64,000 bases of DNA from Pyropia haitanensis (lineage: Eukaryota > Rhodophyta > Bangiophyceae > Bangiales > Bangiaceae), in contig SDUX01000003.1 in the NCBI GenBank assembly GCA_008729055.1, positions 868,001 to 932,000 on the forward strand, given 5' to 3'. The first letter of the stretch is position 1. Each line of letters starts with the position of its first letter. The position numbers were made by a program, and so were the translations under genes. Below, piece after piece: positions 46,292-58,077 of the stretch. The notes beneath the pieces were generated by a model. That model saw only the letters and a list, made by a program, of their open reading frames with translations. It had not been told where the DNA came from and made no database searches.

Positions 46292-47648
46292 CCCGCCCCA
46301 TCTCTCTCTCGCCCCCCCGCTGCACGCCCGCTAGGGGCTGGCGGCGGTTTGCCAGAGCATTCCCGCCGCGCGCGACCCCGCACGGCAGGCCACCATGCCG
46401 CCGCCGCCGCGCAGGCGGACCGACGGGCGGGAGACGCGGCGGTCGGCGGATGCGGGCGGACGAGCGGGCGGCAGACGCGGCGGGCGGCAGGGGGGCGTGC
46501 GGGAGAACGACGGCGGGGCGGGGGGGGGGGCGGCGGCAGCGGCTTGCCTGTCGTCTCCCCCCCCCCGCGATGCGCCACCCCCCGCCCCCCCCGGCGGCCA
46601 TCGATCAGATGGCGCGTGGCGGCGGCGCAGCGGCGGCGTGGCGGCAGTGGCGGCGGCGGCGGCAGCGCCTCCCCTCCCCCTCTTCCGTCCTCGCGCTGCG
46701 CCGAGAAGGCGTGTCGAGCGCGAGGCACGCCGCGGGAGCCAGCGCTGGCGGCACATCCGCCGCCGCCGCTGGGGCGATGACCGGCGTGCCCGCGGCGGCG
46801 GGTGTGGAGGCGCGACCGTCTCGGAGGGGAAAGGGGCGGGGGGGGGGGGAGAATCGGCTGTGGGAAGTGGCGGCGGCGGCAGCTGCGGCGGTTGCGGCAG
46901 CCGCGGCTGGGGCGGTGGGGACAGCGGCAGGAGCGGGTGGCAGCGGTGGTGACGGCGATGGGGGTGGGGGGGGGGATGGCGGCGGTGGTGTGGAGTGAGT
47001 GGCCGCCCGCGTCGACAGGCAGCGCCGGCGGCGGACGCGCGCGAGGCGCGAGGGCACGGCGCCGCCGCGGGCGGCGTGCCCATCTGGCCGCCAGGGGTGG
47101 GGCCTGCCGGCGGGAGGAGAGCACGCCAGCGTCGGCAGTGGCGGCGACCGCGGCGGCGGTGGCGGATGTGGCGGTGGCGGCCGCCGCGGGCGCGCTGCCA
47201 GGGCACAGCCCCCCTCAGAGCCACGTCCCCCGGGTGGGACCGCCGCGACCCGGACCCGGCCACCGCCGAAGCACCACCACGCCACGATCACACCCATCAT
47301 GGTCATCACCAAAAAGAGAAGAAAGGGGTTCAGAGACGCGCAACGCCGTCGGGCGCCCACATCCCCACGGTGCCCGTCCGTGCCACTGGTTCCTCCCCAC
47401 TGCGCGCGGCCGCCGACACGGGCCGCCCACGTTGTGCCCTATGCACATCCATGCCGCGCTCCCCCACCTTCGCCCCCCAACGGGGACGCCCGCCCGCCAC
47501 CCACGCCGTCCCCGCCGCGCCGCGCCATGGCGCGGCCCTCCATCTGGCAGCCCATTCCGCCCAGCTGCGACCGTGGTGCAATAGCAAGGAGATAAAAAAA
47601 AAAACACCAAGAGAACGGTGTACCGCCTCCGCCCTTCCCCCCACTCCT

Positions 47649-49531
47649 TCACAAGTTGATGAGGCGACACGACGCCTCGGACGTTTCGCGCGGGCAGTAG
47701 GGGCACTTGAAGTGGGAGTGAGTGCGGCGGATGCGCTCGACCGACTCCTTTGCGAGCACGTGCCCGCACGGGAGGAGCTTGGGTGGGTTGTCGGGCGTCG
47801 CCTCGGCGCGGCTGACGGGGCACGCAAAGACCGTGTGGAACGGCCCGCCCGCGACGGCCGGGTCCGCCGCCGCGACCGCTGAGCCCGACAGCTCAGACCG
47901 CATCTCGGCGTTGAGCGGCAGCCGCGACGCCTTGATCGCCGCGGGGATGGCCGCCGCGCCCGCATTGACGGCGACCGCGAGGAGCGGCTCGGCGGGCAGG
48001 TCCGAAATGCGGCGGTACTCGGACTCAAAGGCGGCGAGCGTCTCAGCTGCGAGGGAGCCGTCGAGGAGGTCCATGTACGCCGCGTGGCCGGGCGGGAGGG
48101 GGCGCCCAGCGTTGGGAGGGTACGCCATCAGGGGGGGGGGGGGGAGGGGGGAGCGCCGGCCGAGGGGGCACCGGCGGTCGCCCCATCAGACGCCCCCGCG
48201 GCGGCGGTGTCGGCGGCGGCGCCCGCTGTCGCCGTACCGGTCGCCGATGCCGGCGCGCCCTTCCCCCCGGGGGCGCCCGCGCCCGCTGCTGCCGTCGGTG
48301 GTGCCGGCGGCGGCGGCGGCGGGGGCAGCACCTCGCCCGGCACCGCGGCGGTGGCCTCGGCAGCAGCCGCTTTGACCGCTGCTGCCGCGGCGACCGCCGC
48401 GGCGGCGGTCGCGGCCGCCTGCTGCGGCGGCGGCGGCGCGGCGCAGATGAGGACAAAAAACGCGCCCATGAGGCGCTCCAGCTCCCGCTGCAGCATCGTG
48501 CCGTAGGGCGCTAGCTGCTTGCGCGCGTACCGGAGCGCGCGGCCGACGTCGCCGCGGGCGGCGTCGCCGAGGAACGCCAGCGAGTGGAGCTTGAAGAGCA
48601 GCCGGTTGCCGACGGCGGTCATGCGCAGGGCGCGGTAGTGCGCCACGCCCCACCGCACGCACCCTTCCGTGTCGCCGGTGCGGAGCTGGGCGAGCAGGCG
48701 CGCCAGCTGCGACAGCGAGGGGGGGGACCCGAGGGCGTTGGCGGCGGTCATGTCGCCGCCACCGCCGCCGCCGCCGCCGCCACCGCCGCCGACGCCGCCA
48801 CCACCGCCGTCGCCGCCATCGCCGCCCCCGTCCCCTCCCACATGGACAGCGTCCGCCGTGTCCTCTGAGAGGCCCACCGCAGCCGCCGACAGGCCCGCCG
48901 CGTCGACGAGCGCGGCGGCGACGCCCGGGTGGCCCGCCTCGACCAGGTACCCCGCGACGGCAGCGTCCAGGAGTGGCTGCTGCAGCCGCACGGCCGGCGC
49001 GACGGCGGTCTCGGGGGTGGCGGGCAGCGTGTCGTCCACCCGCCGCGCCAGCCGCCCCACCGCACCATGGACGGTGCGCTGGTGGGCGGTGAGTGCCGCC
49101 TTGGCCGCCCGTGCCGCGGCGAGCGCGTCCTTGAGGACGACCTGGGGCGGGCGGGGAGGGGCCGGAGGGGCGGGGGGAGGGCGGGCGGCGGGGGGGTCCA
49201 CCTCCATTGCGTCGTCCCCCGCCGCGCTGTCGGCAGGTGCTGCGGCCGCGCCGGCAGGGGTCGACGCCGACGGCAGCGGCGTGGCGGCGGGCGCCCCTGC
49301 GCCGGTGGTCCCGTTGGCGTCTCTGCCACCCCCCGCGGCGCCGGCGCCGTCCATTCCCGCACCTGGTGGTGGCGGCGCGCCGCCGGCGGGTCCGTGGGCG
49401 GCGTACGCGTCCAGCTCGGCAGCCATGGCGGCGAGCTTGGCCTGCAAGCCCGCGACCACGTCCGCAGAGCCGCCCAGCGCGGCGGCGTGCTTGGCCTTGG
49501 CGTCTGCTAATTCCGTTACAAGCGCGTCCAT
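47649..49531 (-). CDS. RMD5/GID2-type RING E3 ligase subunit of the GID/CTLH complex, one homopolymer frame break
   Basis: Ubiquitin ligase subunit known for degrading gluconeogenic enzymes in yeast. The first frame from ATG 49531 (MDALVTELADAKAKHAAALG) contains a LisH-like stretch (LLDAAVAGYLVEAGHPGVAA) and a CTLH/CRA region: TGDTEGCVRWGVAHYRALR, LLFKLHSLAFLGDAARGD, ALRYARKQLAPYG, RELERLMGAFFVL. It stops at a 14-base G run (48,131-48,144; C on the coding strand). One extra base gives read-through into the second frame, which holds the variant RING with CPVSRAEATPDNPPKLLPCG, HVLAKESVERI and FKCPYCP, the RMD5 signature, and ends CRLINL. Joined length is about 627 residues, against about 390 in plants and animals, because of Ala/Gly inserts. 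A (GT)n tract lies right before the start codon on the coding strand. Confidence 0.85.
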
Positions 49532-49540
49532 GGTGGTGGC

Positions 49541-49576
49541 ACAAGCACACACACACGCACACACATACACACACAA
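49541..49576 (-). repeat. (GT)n/(CA)n microsatellite in the RMD5 leader
   Basis: A CA-type repeat on the plus strand, read as GT on the coding strand, ends within 10 bases of the RMD5 start codon and so lies in the 5' leader. Confidence 0.7.
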
Positions 49577-50659
49577 AACGGCGATTCGGTCGGGCCGGGG
49601 GGGGGGGGGAGGGAGTGCGGAAGGGAGGGCGGGCGAGAGGGAGGAAGACAGGAGAGAGAGCCGGCAAGGGAACAACACGTGGGGGACGGCAGCCCGAGGC
49701 GGAGTGGAGCAGGAAACGGACCGGGCGGGGTCGGGAGGCGTGAAGAAAGTGAACAGAGATGAACACGACAAGGTGCGCGCGGTGCAAAGGGGCAGAGGAG
49801 GACGCCCGTGGCACTTGCTGCCAACGGTGGGTACGGGCAGGTGGGACGTGCGGGGGGCTCTGTCTGGCGTGGTGGCGGTGGCCTGACGCTACTGGCTCAT
49901 CTTGTGGGCTTGCTGGCTTGGGCAGGCAAGTGCCACGCCCTTGTGTCCGTTTTCGGGCAGATACGCTTTTCGAGTCACAAAATTCGGTTCCTTTGTGCTG
50001 CATTTCTTGCATGTGAAGGATGTTTATCCGCCACGTAGAGTTTGAAAACAGTTGGGAACTGGGAGAAAGTTTGCATCCTTTGGAGAAAAAGGCAAAGTCA
50101 TTGGCCAGAAATCTGAGTAGAAAGGGCAAGCAACAAGCAGAACCCAATCAAAACAAGAAACAGGGAGACCTGAAGGTCAAAAAAAGTATTGTTGTACTCG
50201 GTTTGTTGTCCATGTATTCATCCTTTCAATAAATTCAATTGGCTTTCGATACGAACTCGTCCTTGGTCCTGAGTAAAATTCAGTATTTACTGCACGCATG
50301 ACGAAAAAGGTGGTCTCTACAGCTCCTGGGTCACACTCCAGACGCCACTCTGGATCACGTCGGTCACAGTCTGCAAGAAACCAACCATGACAAGGGCTAC
50401 GACCAAGCGAGGACGCACACCTTCATCTCTTGCTGGTTGCACACAAAAGGCGCTCATGGTACCTCGGGAAGAAAACCCTTGCTGGCACGCCTCACCGCAC
50501 GCAATGCTTCACTACCCACGCTGCCGCTCGTCACGGCCAATGCCGCCCACTAAATGGGCATGCTTTGTGGTGCGCGGGCCCACCAACGACCTTCACGCCT
50601 CGCACACCGAGGCCCAGACGCAGACCAGACATAAATGCAAACAAACGGCAGGACGGTCT
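49577..50659. other. Intergenic region, RMD5 promoter and 3' flank of the PNUTS-like gene
   Basis: About 1.1 kb. The RMD5 side (49,590-49,760) is C/T-rich on the coding strand. 49,960-50,320 is one of the most A+T-rich stretches in the window and includes a plus-strand AATAAA at 50,228. A 70-residue plus-strand frame there (50,020-50,232) resembles nothing I know. Confidence 0.4.
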
Positions 50660-53600
50660 TCACCTGTGTGATGGATACCGCAGGCGGATGTCACCCCCCC
50701 CCCCAGGCGGTTCATGTATGTACTCGCATGCATCACCCGACCGGCAACCCTTGGGCGTGTTGAAGAAGAGGCACTTCACGCGGTTCTTGGGCTTATTGAC
50801 ACGCCGCCCACCGCTGCCGCCCCGTTGTGACGGCGCGTTGCCACGCGACCCGCTGCCACGGCCGCCATCGAATCCACCGGGTGGCATGCCCGGCGCACCC
50901 CGCCCCATATCCCCGTGTGCCCCCACCTGTCCGTGCCGGAAGTGCACCACAGGCAGCGGCTGCTGTCCGCCCGTCGGATACCCCATCCCAGGTGGCAGTG
51001 GAGGCCGCATGTTGGGAGGAGGGCCCATACCGTGAGGCGGAGGCATCCCACCCCCCATGCCAGGCCCACCCATGCCCGGGCCGCCCCTGCCATGCGGCGG
51101 TGGCTGCATCCCAGGCAGCACCATTCCAGGCGGGGGCATGTTGGGCATGCCAGGGGGCGGCTGCATCGGCGACCCATGCACATTGCCCATTTGGTGAGCC
51201 ATGTGTCCACCACCTGCACCAGGACCCCAGGAGCCTACCGGGCCCCCGTTGTGGCGCATCCCTGGTGGCGGGGGCTGCTGCGGCGGTGGGCCGTGCAGTT
51301 GCGGCGGCGGTGGCTGCGAAAGCGGCGGGCCGCCACCACCCACAGAGCCACCTGCCGACTGAGATGTAAGCAGTTGCAGCAGTGCACTGAGCTGTGCTGC
51401 CGGGTTCTTCGTCGCAGGTCCTGCAGGTAGTGCATCACCGCCGGGGGGCGGGGCATGTGGGTCGTGTGGTGGCAGAGGTGGTTGACCTCCTTGGGCGCCC
51501 GACACATAACCCGCTCCGTCATCTGCAGCACCTGGGTCTTGTTCTGGTGGCTGCCTCGGTGGCAGCAGCTGCTGCTGCGGCGGCTGCGGCAGCTGCGAAC
51601 CCGGCACGAAAGGTTCCTCCGATTGGCGTTGCTGCTGCCCGATCAAGTTGTTGGTCGCGCCAAGCAGTTGCTGCAGTTTGCCCAGGTCTAGGCCACCCAG
51701 TAGGCTGCTCACACGGTTGGTACCTTCACGGCCAGCACCCGCAGCACCAGGGCCGCCGCCTTCACCACTGACGGCTGCAATACTTGCCTGGTTGCCAGCG
51801 ACATCGGCGCTTTCACTGGCTTGGCCTGCGGTGGGGATAGCGGGTTTCACACCTTCAGATGCAGTTTCCACACCATTCTGTGCAGCTTCCGGCTTCGCCA
51901 CGCCATTCGCCCCGCCATCAGCACCCACACGGTGCGGTTCTTGCGGCGCGGTGGGGCCACCAGGCGCACCAGAAGCTGGCACAGGCGCTGACGATGCCGC
52001 GGAAGAGTCAGCTGGTAGTGCCGGGGTACCAGCGGCCGCCGCGGGCAAAGGCTCAGTGCTACCCGACGGCGGCTGAGCAGCCTGGTCCACGGGCGCAGCC
52101 GTGGTCAGATCGTCGAGGGGAATGACGGGCACTTCTGCGTCATCATCAGGACCGGTCCAAGAATGAAGGGGTGGGCTCGGAGGGCTGCGGAAGCGACGTG
52201 GATCAGGAATCACCTCAGCAGAGGGCGCGACCCTCCGCTGACGCTCCACTTCGTCTCGGTGCGCGGACACCACAACAGTCGCGTTGTACGTCTCACACCC
52301 AGCGGGAATCAAGACCAGACGAGGAGGTGTCTGATACGCAATGTCCGCCGCCATACGGTCCAGCCTCGTCCACAGCGCAGCCTTGGCAGCTCGCATCCGC
52401 TCTTGTTCGCTGTCGCGCTCCTTCTTCTTGGCCATCTCGAAGGCGCTCAGGGAGTCCCCGCCCTGCTACGCACCGACAAAATGAACACACCCAATACGCG
52501 TCCAGTGCACAGAACACAACAGAAACAAGACGAAATAGAGACGCGCATTACAAACCAGACAACGGCGAAACACAGTGGTTAGAACAGCAACTCGACAACC
52601 CACACAAAGTGCGGCTAAAAAAGAAAAAAACCAAGAGGAACAACACATAGCAGCAGAAAACGCGATGCACGTGGTGCCTCCAACAAGGTCACTTGAAGCG
52701 CCCTGCGCACAACGTACCGGTGTAGGCGATGGCGTGAGCAGCTGACTGGGCATCTCTGCCGCGTCTGGACCAGTGTCCCACATCTCAGCCAGCTGCGGAC
52801 GGTTCTCAATCAACGCCACAGACGCGACTTCACTCGCCCATTGCACACGCTTGCGTGGTCCTTGTGCGGCACGAGACGCACTCGTTGGGGGGAGCAATGA
52901 CGTCGTGGGCGGCCGTGACTTGAGCGCCGACGGTAACGCAGGCTTGTCCGGCAGTGGCAGGACGGGTCTCCTCGGTGGCCCATCCTCCTCCTCATCCTGT
53001 GCATTCAAGAAGCAAGCAAAAAGAGGTCACCGAAGGTGTGCAAACACAAGCGTAATGACCAAGGTAGGGGTAGAAACGAAACGGTGTCAGACACAGTCAC
53101 GCAATGATACGGAGTCGACGTCAGGCGGCAAGCGACACACGCATTGACACACATTGATCGGCGTGAACGACATACCTCTTCGGACTCAATCGCCACTGAC
53201 TCTGGCAGCGGTTCCTGCCCAGAACTGGAGCCGATAGGAGGAGAAGGTGGTTGCACCGTCAGAGACGATTCGTCCTGAGTTCCCACTGCTGTCTCAGCTG
53301 CGGATGATAGTGGAGGTGTCGAGGCACGTGGCTGTGAGCCGGCTTCTGCGCTGGCCAGCACCACCCCTGGTAGTGACGGGGGAGACCCGTCCACGTCCAT
53401 TGGGGCTGGCGGTGCCTCGCCCAGTGGTTGCGGCTCATTTGGCGGCAAGGTAGCCGCTGGCGATGAGCTCTCGGGCTGCGGGGTCGCGCTTCTTTCTGTC
53501 CCCACTGCGTCCGGAGCGACCGCATCCAAACCCGTTGCCCCTGCAGCCGCCACTGGCACCACCGACGCCGTGTCGGCAGGGGCAGCGGACTCGGGAAGGA

Positions 53601-54363
53601 CCCCACTGGCTGACGACGTCTCATTCTTCACCGCCAGAGGTGCCACTTGCTCAGTAACGGCCGGCTGCACCACACCTTCCCCAGAGGAATGGCCGTTGGG
53701 TTGCTTCGCCTCGAGCACCTCGGCGGTACTCAATGACGGCACCTGTTGCAGCTGCAAAGGCCCACCGCTACCATGGTCCGCGATTGGCCGAGTTTGTGGC
53801 GGCGGCCCAAGCCCGCCGCCGCCAAAAGATGGGGCCTGCACACCAGGCACATACTGCGAAGCTGTGGGGTCGTACTCCCCATCCTCATCCTCAAGGGTGA
53901 CGTAGACGTCTTCATCATCAATGGGTTCGGTAGTAGGGGCTGTACCGGACGAAGGCACAGCCACTGAGTCAGATGATGTCTTGGCTTGTGGCTCACTGGC
54001 AGCCGGCGCAGCTTCAGAGGAGGACGCTGCAGCCGCAGCAATCGCCGAAGCAGCCGCAGCAGCAAAGTCCGTCGAAGCGCCAGGAGGCCCATCATGAACC
54101 GCCAAAGGAGCATCAGAGGAACCTTGCGCTTGTAGAGCTCCGGTTTGTGGCGCGCCAACCGTCGGCGCAGGTGCGGCTGCATCGCTCACAGGTTGCGGAG
54201 CCGATGGACTGGGCAGCCCCTCCTCGGTTTTCCTACGCTTGGTATCGGGGTCCGCATCGTCTGTGACAGCATTGGTTGCCCCCGACGAACCATCCGTCAA
54301 ACTCCCACCGTTCACAAGCAAGGCAGACTCCCCGCCACTGAAGACACCAACACGAGACGGCAT
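50660..54363 (-). CDS. PNUTS (PPP1R10)-like nuclear PP1 regulator, CCCH finger, two introns
   Basis: Exons: 53176-54363, 52718-52996 and 50660-52462, joined in phase 0. Introns are 52997-53175 (179 bases, GTATGT donor) and 52463-52717 (255 bases, GTACGT donor). The predicted protein has 1,089 residues. Exon 1 is acidic and Ser/Pro/Ala-rich with a KRRK basic patch. Exon 2 contains RKRVQWASEV (about 444-453), a good RVxW-type PP1 docking motif. Exon 3 begins GGDSLSAFEMAKKKERDSEQ and includes RDEVERQRRVAPSAEVIPDP and VPVIPLDD, similar in order to the human PNUTS segment after its RVxW motif. Pro/Gly/Gln-rich sequence leads to a C-terminal CCCH finger, C-x8-C-x5-C-x3-H (CLFFNTPKGCRSGDACEYIH), as in PNUTS. 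The N-terminal TFIIS-type domain of animal PNUTS is not seen. Exons are secure; the PNUTS call is inference from motif order. Confidence 0.68.
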
Positions 54364-57060
54364 CGAAACAAGGGGGACAGATCACAGGCAGAGGAAGAAA
54401 AAATAGAGTCAGGACAGGAGCCAAAAGAGAGGGAAGAAGAACGAGGTGCGCAGCTCGACTAGACCACGAACCAAGGACGACGCTGAGAGCAATGTTCACC
54501 AACACCGCCGCACGACACCTCAAGAGGGGGGCGGACGAGATAAACTAGAAGGCGTTGCGATCACTCTCCCCAGACACGTTCGCGGTGGTGACCGGGACAA
54601 GTCACAGTCTAGCTGGCAGCACAGCAAACTTGTGCACGGACTCGTCCTGACCAAAGGGGGACGCCACGCGTGCCCCAAAAGGCAGCCAGCCACATCATAG
54701 TCTTGCTGGAGCTGTCTCTTGGGCGCAGCCGCGCGTCGCCTCTCAGCGTCCAGAACTGCATGCGCTACCCACCTACCTTTCCCCCAGTTTGCGCTTGGGC
54801 TGCGTGAGCACCCCCACTGGCGCCGCCACCACGTCTTCCATCTTTCTGCGGGTTGTCCGTCGTCCGCAACACCCCCACACCACCCACACTCCCACAACCG
54901 TTTCGGAGGGGGCAATGAGGTCAGCAGCAGCCCACGGGGGAAACCCTCACCCGTTGTAGGGACCCGCACCGCCGTCACAATCGGGGCAGGCCTGTGTGGT
55001 GGCCACAAGCCCCTGCCGGGCGCACCAGCCCTTTGTGGCCGGCACTCCAGATGCCGCCGAGATCCGCGCCAGCACGCGCGGTCGTCGCGGCGTACGACCT
55101 TGGTCGAGCAGTTTGGCCGACCAAGGCAATCGAGCTACACGCTCCCGCAGAGGCCAGTGTCACCCTCCCAAGCACCTTACCCGCCACCCCGATAGCGAGC
55201 GCGCTCCCATCGGCAACCGACGCGCCGCGGGTGGGGAGAGCGGCGGGCGGGCGACGGGGCGCGCGCGCGACCGTGAGCCAAATTCCCCGTCGCGGCACGG
55301 ACCCAGCGCGAGTGTGGCCTACAGACCGCAACAGGGAGGGGGGGGGGCCAGCCGCGCTCTCTCCGCCCGCACAGCATGAACGGCGCGTTTGGCCGCGTGG
55401 CTGGCAACCCCACCTGGTGCAGTCCGCAGCGACCCCACTCCTCGGGAGCGCGGCTGTTGCATGTCCACGGCCCTGCTGGCTGCAGCTGGAGCGCCCGCCA
55501 CAACCGGCCCGTCTGTATCGGCGGTTTGCCGTCCAGCACATGGGGGACTACTTTATGCCATTACCGAGTTATGGATTGATACGCATGCCCCCTGGCGAGG
55601 TCTGACTGGATGCTCTAGCCGGGGGGGTGTCTCGGGTCTCCCGTCTGACCAGCATTGTCTCCTTGGCGCTGCTGTTTGTCACCCAATGGCCGTTTGACGC
55701 TGGCCAGTCTGTGGCCTGCTGTCCAGGGCGTACAGTGGAAGAAGGGCTACCTGTGGTAGGCGTAGCCGCAACGAAGACGCCTGGCAGGCAAGGGCGGCGG
55801 GCCGCAAGGACATGCGGTTGCCAACGTCGGGGCCTGCTGCCACGCTGCGAGCTCGAGAGCCGACACAATCGGGGAACAGGCTGCAGTGAATTTGATCTGC
55901 ATCTCAGTAAGTACCAGGACTCGGGCGTGTGTTCCACGCCATACGCCACGTGGCTCGCCACCCCGCTCTGCGGTGGACGTGAGGGTTTTGTCGTAGGAGC
56001 TCTTTCAGCCTTCAATGATGGTCACCACCAACAGCAGACCCCTCGTTGGACAAGGTCCCTTCCCAGCGAGGTCCACCTGCATGGCCCTCCCGCAGCACCC
56101 CCCGGCCCGGCGCCAGCCATCACTCGGTGACTTGCCGCCAATGCGTCATGGATACGGACTCTCGGCGACGAGTCGGCGTACAACCCGACGACACTATGTC
56201 GGCCATGCCGGTGAAAACTGCACTTTGTATGAAAGTGTGTGGTTGAGAGCGAAAATATCAGCGGATCTCGGTGGGCATGTACCTCGAATCTGCGGCTGGC
56301 GGATCTCAGGGCAGGCGGGCCAACCCTACAGGCTCACGGGCCGACCGCAAATGGTCCGTTCCGTCCCAATGGGAACCCAGCGCCCACCTCGGCGCACACA
56401 ACACTCCACCCCTTCACGCGTGGACTGATCCCGCATGTGGCGGAGCTGCGCCCTGCCCGCCCAGAATGCAACCGTCACCTGCCAATGGGGTGCCTGAGAC
56501 GAACAGTCCCCCGCCAATGGGGGACTGTAGTTTGGGCACTCCCTCGTCGCCTGGCGCAGGGAAAGACACCCCTGCCGCGCACCCCTCTCTGGCAATGCAT
56601 GGTGGGGGGGTACGCCGGGTGGGCCCGCAAGCCAGGGTGCATCCATCGTGTCCCCCCCCTCCCCGAGCCCCCGCCGGAATGAGTGTTCCTGGCAGGTGGG
56701 AGTCGTCCAGCAGTAGGCCGGCCCCACCCACTCGTTGCCTGGAACCTGGTGCTGTGTGCGCGACACCCGCGGTGGGGGTGGACGCGGAGGAGCTCGTGCT
56801 GGGGTTTTCTTGATAAGTGCCCCCACACCGCGCGCAGTGTTGGATGCGATTCGGCCGCTCGCCGACACACCCGAGAGTCCACCGCACGCACCCCGCACGA
56901 TCCACTCCACCGCTGTTGGTGCCGCACCCGTGCCCCGCCACCGTCCTCTCTCCATCGCCCCCCCCCCCGCCTTCGCCATCCACGCTCCCGCCCTCCTGCG
57001 CCTCGCTCTGTTGCTTTCCGCTCCTTCTTCCACGCGTCCCCCAACCGTCACTTCACCGCG
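54364..57060. other. Divergent intergenic region with no recognised gene
   Basis: 2.7 kb between PNUTS-like (-) and GRHPR (+). Composition is more balanced than most of the window. Only short open frames occur and none has a motif. It contains a perfect inverted repeat at 56,503. The last 120 bases before the GRHPR start codon are C/T-rich. Confidence 0.45.
56503..56528. repeat. Perfect 10-bp inverted repeat with 6-base loop
   Basis: ACAGTCCCCC, loop GCCAAT, GGGGGACTGT. The arms are exactly complementary. The loop contains a CCAAT-type sequence when read as GCCAAT. It lies about 530 bases upstream of GRHPR. It could form a hairpin in DNA or RNA or be a dimeric protein site. Confidence 0.7.
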
Positions 57061-58077
57061 ATGGCCGCCAACGGTGGGGAGCCATGGCGCGTCCTGGTGA
57101 CGCGCTCGTTCCCCGAGGCGGGCCTGTCGCTGTTGCGGGAGGAGCCCAACCTGGAGGTGGTGATCCCCGACGAGCCCGACGCGTCGGACGCCATGCCGTA
57201 TGACAAAATGAAGAAGCTGCTGGCAGAGGCGCCCGGCTATGACGCCCTCCTCTGCTTCCTGACCGACAAGATTGACGCAGAGCTGCTAGACGCGGCGGGC
57301 TCCCGGCTCAAGACCGTCAGCACCATGAGCGTCGGGTACAACCACATGGACGTGGCGGCGTGCACGGACCGGAAGCTGTCGCTCGGCCACACCCCGGATG
57401 TGCTGACCAACACGGTGGCGGACTTTATCCTGGGCGTCACGATTGCAACGTGCCGCCGCATCCCGGCGGGCGTCAAGGTCGTCAAGGACGATGTGTGGGG
57501 TAAGTGGGCGCCGCTCTACATGTGCGGCCGCGACGTGCACCACGCGACGGTGGGCATCATGGGGCTGGGCCGTATTGGGATGGCGGTGGCCAAGCGGCTC
57601 GCCGGCTTTGACTGTGAGATCCTCTACTCGGACGCCTTCCGGATGGACGAGCGGGCCGCGACCGTCGGCGCGACGTACGTGGAGTTTGACGACCTGCTGG
57701 CGCGGTCGGACATTGTCATCCCGCTGTGTCCGCTGACGGCCGAGACGACCGGCCTGTTCGACGCCGAGGCGTTTGGCAAGATGAAAAAGACGGCGGTGCT
57801 CATCAACTGCAGCCGGGGGGAGATTGTCAACCAGGATGCGCTGTACGATGCGCTCAAGGACGGCACCATCTGGGCGGCCGGCCTGGACGTGACCGTGCCC
57901 GAGCCGCTGCCGGCGAGCGACAAGCTGGTCGGCCTGGAGAACTGCATGATTGTGCCCCACATGGCGTCGGCGACGGTGGCGTGCCGGGAAGACATGGCGC
58001 GGATTGCGGCGAGGAATGTCATTGCCGCCCACCGGGGGGACAAGCTGCCACACGCGGTGCCGGGGACATCCAAGTAG
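57061..58077 (+). CDS. GRHPR: Glyoxylate/hydroxypyruvate reductase (GRHPR-type D-2-hydroxyacid dehydrogenase)
   Basis: NAD(P)H-dependent reduction of glyoxylate to glycolate and hydroxypyruvate to D-glycerate, part of photorespiratory and glyoxylate metabolism. An intronless frame of 338 residues, typical for the family (about 325). The start ATG 57061 follows a C/T-rich leader. Landmarks: SVGYNHMDVAACTDR, GHTPDVLTNTVADF, the nucleotide-binding GIMGLGRIGMAVAKRL, the catalytic Arg in INCSRGEIVNQDAL, the Glu in LDVTVPEPLPA, and the His in VPHMASAT. The LW-CG-type block (WGKWAPLYMCGRDVHHATVG) is specific to the GRHPR branch and separates it from phosphoglycerate and formate dehydrogenases. There is no obvious organelle leader or PTS1 (it ends GTSK), so a cytosolic location is the simplest reading. 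Confidence 0.93.
   Translation: MAANGGEPWRVLVTRSFPEAGLSLLREEPNLEVVIPDEPDASDAMPYDKMKKLLAEAPGYDALLCFLTDKIDAELLDAAGSRLKTVSTMSVGYNHMDVAACTDRKLSLGHTPDVLTNTVADFILGVTIATCRRIPAGVKVVKDDVWGKWAPLYMCGRDVHHATVGIMGLGRIGMAVAKRLAGFDCEILYSDAFRMDERAATVGATYVEFDDLLARSDIVIPLCPLTAETTGLFDAEAFGKMKKTAVLINCSRGEIVNQDALYDALKDGTIWAAGLDVTVPEPLPASDKLVGLENCMIVPHMASATVACREDMARIAARNVIAAHRGDKLPHAVPGTSK

Larger units (their letters stand above)
41855..47648. other. Long low-complexity intergenic region
   Basis: 5.8 kb without a gene I can support. 41,855-43,980 is dominated by GC triplet repeats and C/G runs; its long frames are Ala/Gly/Arg/Pro-rich on several frames at once. 44,040-44,700 is A+T-richer and has only short frames. 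It also holds a (CCAG)n run and a five-copy 23-bp tandem repeat. A frame near 46,600-47,300 with a short hydrophobic start is noted under rejected items. Confidence 0.45.

Noticed and set aside
46605..47360. Minus-strand frame with a hydrophobic start (FLLFLVMTMMGVIVAWWCF)
   Set aside because: The N-terminus looks like a membrane anchor, but the remaining sequence is Pro/Ala/Arg low complexity that is equally open in other frames, and no domain is visible. It could be a small gene but I cannot support it.
50020..50232. A 70-codon plus-strand frame in an A+T-rich stretch near an AATAAA
   Set aside because: It has no similarity I recognise and could be chance; noted only as part of the intergenic region.
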